DNA of 14,113 nucleotides from AWTP1-13 sp035550075 (GTDB lineage: Bacteria; Pseudomonadota; Alphaproteobacteria; Rhizobiales; Hyphomicrobiaceae). Positions 12,166 to 14,113 of the stretch are shown one piece after another (position 1 is the first letter of the stretch; every line of letters starts with the position of its first letter). The stretch covers positions 1 to 14,113 of the forward strand of contig DASZQG010000155.1 in NCBI GenBank assembly GCA_035550075.1, in the 5' to 3' direction. A model generated the notes under the pieces. The model saw nothing but the letters and a program-made list of their open reading frames with translations. It was not told the DNA's origin and made no database searches. The position numbers and the translations under genes were made by a program.

Positions 12166-13253
12166 CGCCTGAAAAGCTCGACATCAAATTCGTGGTCGAG
12201 GAGCGCAGCCTGGAAACCATCGCGGCCGTGCGGGACATCCTCGCCGACCCGCGCTTCCGCCTCGTCGTCGTTCCCGACGGACCGCCGCGGACCAAGCCCA
12301 AGGCCGTCAACTACGCGTTGCCGCTGGCGCGCGGCGAACATCTGGTCATCTACGATGCGGAAGATGTTCCGGAGCCGGGCCAGTTGCGGCTTGCCGCAAG
12401 CCTGTTCGCTGCCGATGCCGGTCTCGCATGCCTCCAGGCAGAGCTGGTGCCGGACAATGCCGATGAGAATTCGCTGACGGCGCTGTTTGCCGGAGAATAT
12501 GCGGGCCTGTTCGGCCGGCTCCTGCCCCTGCTCGCGCGCTGGGACCTTCCGGTGCCGCTGGGCGGGACGTCGAACCACTTTCGCACGGATGTTCTCCGCG
12601 AGATCGGCGGCTGGGACTCCTACAATGTCACCGAGGATGCCGATCTCGGTGTGCGCCTGCGGCGACGGGGGCTGAGCGCCGAACCGTTTGCGTCTCGCAC
12701 TTACGAAGAAGCGCCGCCAGACCTGCTAGTGTGGATGAAGCAGCGCACGAGATGGATGAAAGGCTGGATGCAGACCTATGTCGTGCACAGCCTCGATGGC
12801 CGAAATCTCCTGCGCGACTTCGGCTGGCGGGTCCTTGCGGGTTTCCACGTCCTGATCGGGGGCATGATCCTGACGGCGATCCTGCATACGGTGTTTCTTG
12901 GAGTCGTGCTCGCCGAAGTGCTCTTCGAGGGGCCCGCCGCCTTCTTGCCCAATGATGCGGGTGACTGGATCAGCATTCTTGTGCTGGCGATCGGCTATGG
13001 CGGCGCCGGCGCCATCGTCATCAGCGGTCTGCTGCACATCCGGGCGCCGTGGCTGATCTGGGCCCAGTTGCTGCTTCCCGCTTATTGGCTGCTGCATTCG
13101 ATTGCCGCCATCCGCGCTGTCTATGAACTGGTCGAGAAGCCAACCTACTGGGCCAAGACCGAGCACGGATTGACACGGCAGGCACGCGGCGAGCCGCTGC
13201 TGGGCCGTGGCGGCATCGCCGTGCCGGTTCCCGTCAGGCGCCGTAGCGGCTGA
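12166..13253 (+). pseudogene. Glycosyltransferase family 2, 3' fragment (cut by transposon)
   Basis: The C-terminal part (residues 288-648 of the rebuilt protein) of a family 2, processive-type membrane glycosyltransferase. It keeps the metal/sugar site YDAEDVPEP (residues 349-357 rebuilt), a GGTSNHF segment, the acceptor-site TED (442-444) and QRTRW (479-483). Several hydrophobic spans follow at about residues 515-600. The N-terminal membrane region and the first nucleotide-binding strand are on the other side of the insertion. A GTG at 12192 could start a 353-aa product, but it would lack the first sugar-nucleotide-binding elements and is probably inactive. The 3' end overlaps the convergent dadA end by 20 bp. 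Confidence 0.88.
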
Positions 13254-14113
13254 GATCGAGGTCGGAGGTATCGATCTCGGGCTTCCTGCCGGAGACGAGA
13301 TCGGCCAGCACGCGGCCCGAGCCGGCGGCCATGGTCCAGCCCAGCGTGCCGTGGCCGGTCGAGAGGAAGAAGTTGGAAAACTTCGCCTTGCCGATGACGG
13401 GCGTCCCGTCGGGTGTCATGGGTCTCAGCCCGCACCAGAACGTGGCTTTGCCGAGGTCACCGGCCTTGGGAAAGAGATCGCGCAGCGAGCGTTCGAGCGG
13501 CCCACGGCGATGTGGCCGGAGCGTCATGTCCCAGCCGGCGATCTCCGCGGTTCCGCCCACGCGGATGCGGTCCTCGAAGCGGGTGGTGGCGACTTTGTAG
13601 GTCTCGTCCATCACGGTCGAGACGGGCGCGACCGATACGTCGGTGATCGGCACGGTGAGCGAATAGCCCTTGATTGGATAGACCGGCAGGCTGATGCCGA
13701 GCGGCTTCACCAGCAGCGGCGTATAGCTGCCCAGCGCCGCGATGTAGCGGTCGGCGGTGAGCGTGCCGCGGCTGGTCCGGATGCCGGTGACGCTCTCGCC
13801 CATCGTCTCGATGGCTTCGATGGTTGTGCCATACTGGAACGTGACTCCAGCTTCCACCGCCAGACGCGCCAGCCCCTCGGTGAACATCTTGCAGTCGCCG
13901 GTGTCGTCGTCCGGCAGGCGCAGCGCGCCGACGAAGGGAACCCGCGCGGTTGCAAGTCCCGGCTCCGCCGCGACGCAGGCCTTGGGATCGAGCACTTCGT
14001 AGGCGACACCATAGTGCTTCAGCACTTCGACATCGCCGTGGATGTGGTCGAGCTGCTTCTGCGTCCGGAAAAGCTGCAGCGTGCCGCGCTCGCGGCCGTC
14101 GAAGGCGAGGCCG
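13234..14113 (-). CDS. dadA: D-amino acid dehydrogenase (partial, 5' end outside window)
   Basis: The C-terminal 292 or so residues of an FAD-dependent D-amino-acid dehydrogenase. It oxidatively deaminates D-amino acids such as D-alanine at the inner membrane and passes electrons to the respiratory chain. Family phrases are GTLQLFRTQKQLD, then LDPKACVAAEPGL, PDDDTGDCKMFTEGLA, AALGSYTPLL, YPIKGYSLT, and the FAD-binding end FWCGLRPMTPDGTPVIG with LSTGHGTLGWTMAAGSG. The frame is open from the window edge to the stop at 13236-13234. The N-terminal dinucleotide-binding motif (GxGxxG) lies beyond position 14113. Its 3' end overlaps that of the glycosyltransferase gene by 20 bp, a compact convergent arrangement that the insertion has not disturbed. 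Confidence 0.92.
   Translation of the reverse strand, partial: GLAFDGRERGTLQLFRTQKQLDHIHGDVEVLKHYGVAYEVLDPKACVAAEPGLATARVPFVGALRLPDDDTGDCKMFTEGLARLAVEAGVTFQYGTTIEAIETMGESVTGIRTSRGTLTADRYIAALGSYTPLLVKPLGISLPVYPIKGYSLTVPITDVSVAPVSTVMDETYKVATTRFEDRIRVGGTAEIAGWDMTLRPHRRGPLERSLRDLFPKAGDLGKATFWCGLRPMTPDGTPVIGKAKFSNFFLSTGHGTLGWTMAAGSGRVLADLVSGRKPEIDTSDLDLSRYGA

Overview
The window looks like a chromosomal segment of a high-G+C alphaproteobacterium. The evidence is a class I (archaeal-type) lysyl-tRNA synthetase, a class 2 PyrD translationally coupled to a DUF952 gene, a DadA-type D-amino-acid dehydrogenase, an S24/LexA-like regulator coupled to a dienelactone-hydrolase-family gene, and the general codon bias. 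The exact genus cannot be read from the sequence.

Core, left side (1-7637). A palindromic repeat pair (98-228) precedes a nucleoside-kinase-like P-loop gene (247-918). This gene converges on the DUF952-pyrD operon (2376-905, minus strand). A divergent two-gene unit follows: the S24 repressor with its own palindromic operator, and a dienelactone-hydrolase-like gene (2505-3757). Next come class I lysS (5367-3754, minus), a TerB-like gene (5490-5897), a periplasmic family 3 solute-binding protein (6725-5901, minus) and the 5' part of a large membrane glycosyltransferase gene (6779-7637).

Insertion (7638-12157). The glycosyltransferase gene is cut by a 4520-bp element. It has perfect 23-bp terminal inverted repeats and an 8-bp target duplication (CGACTATC, 7630-7637 and 12158-12165). 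Removing the element plus one copy of the duplication restores one open frame of 648 codons. The transposase is an IS1595-family (ISXO2-like) enzyme. Unlike a simple IS, the element carries about seven other genes: a 164-aa wing-helix-like protein, a small XRE regulator divergent from the transposase, a 142-aa protein coupled to the transposase by ATGA, an excisionase-like antitoxin with a PIN-domain toxin, a small unknown protein, and a DUF1508 protein with an apparent AUA start. It also has a densely structured non-coding stretch (8340-8586) with a four-codon Met-Pro-Pro-Pro minigene and a tRNA-like fold carrying a G3:U70-type acceptor pair. Parts of the element, especially 10300-11920, look clearly less G+C-rich than the flanks, which fits transfer.

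Right side (12166-14113). The 3' part of the glycosyltransferase gene carries DxD-like, TED and QRTRW motifs and ends at 13253. It overlaps the convergent 3' end of dadA (minus strand), which runs off the window.

How it works together. The flanks are housekeeping and cell-envelope genes. The insertion is a gene-carrying IS1595-type transposon that probably includes its own transposition control (XRE repressor, shared GTCAAC half-sites) and a stabilising toxin-antitoxin pair. Its arrival destroyed a cell-surface glycosyltransferase. The most novel parts are the cargo organisation and the structured RNA-like region.
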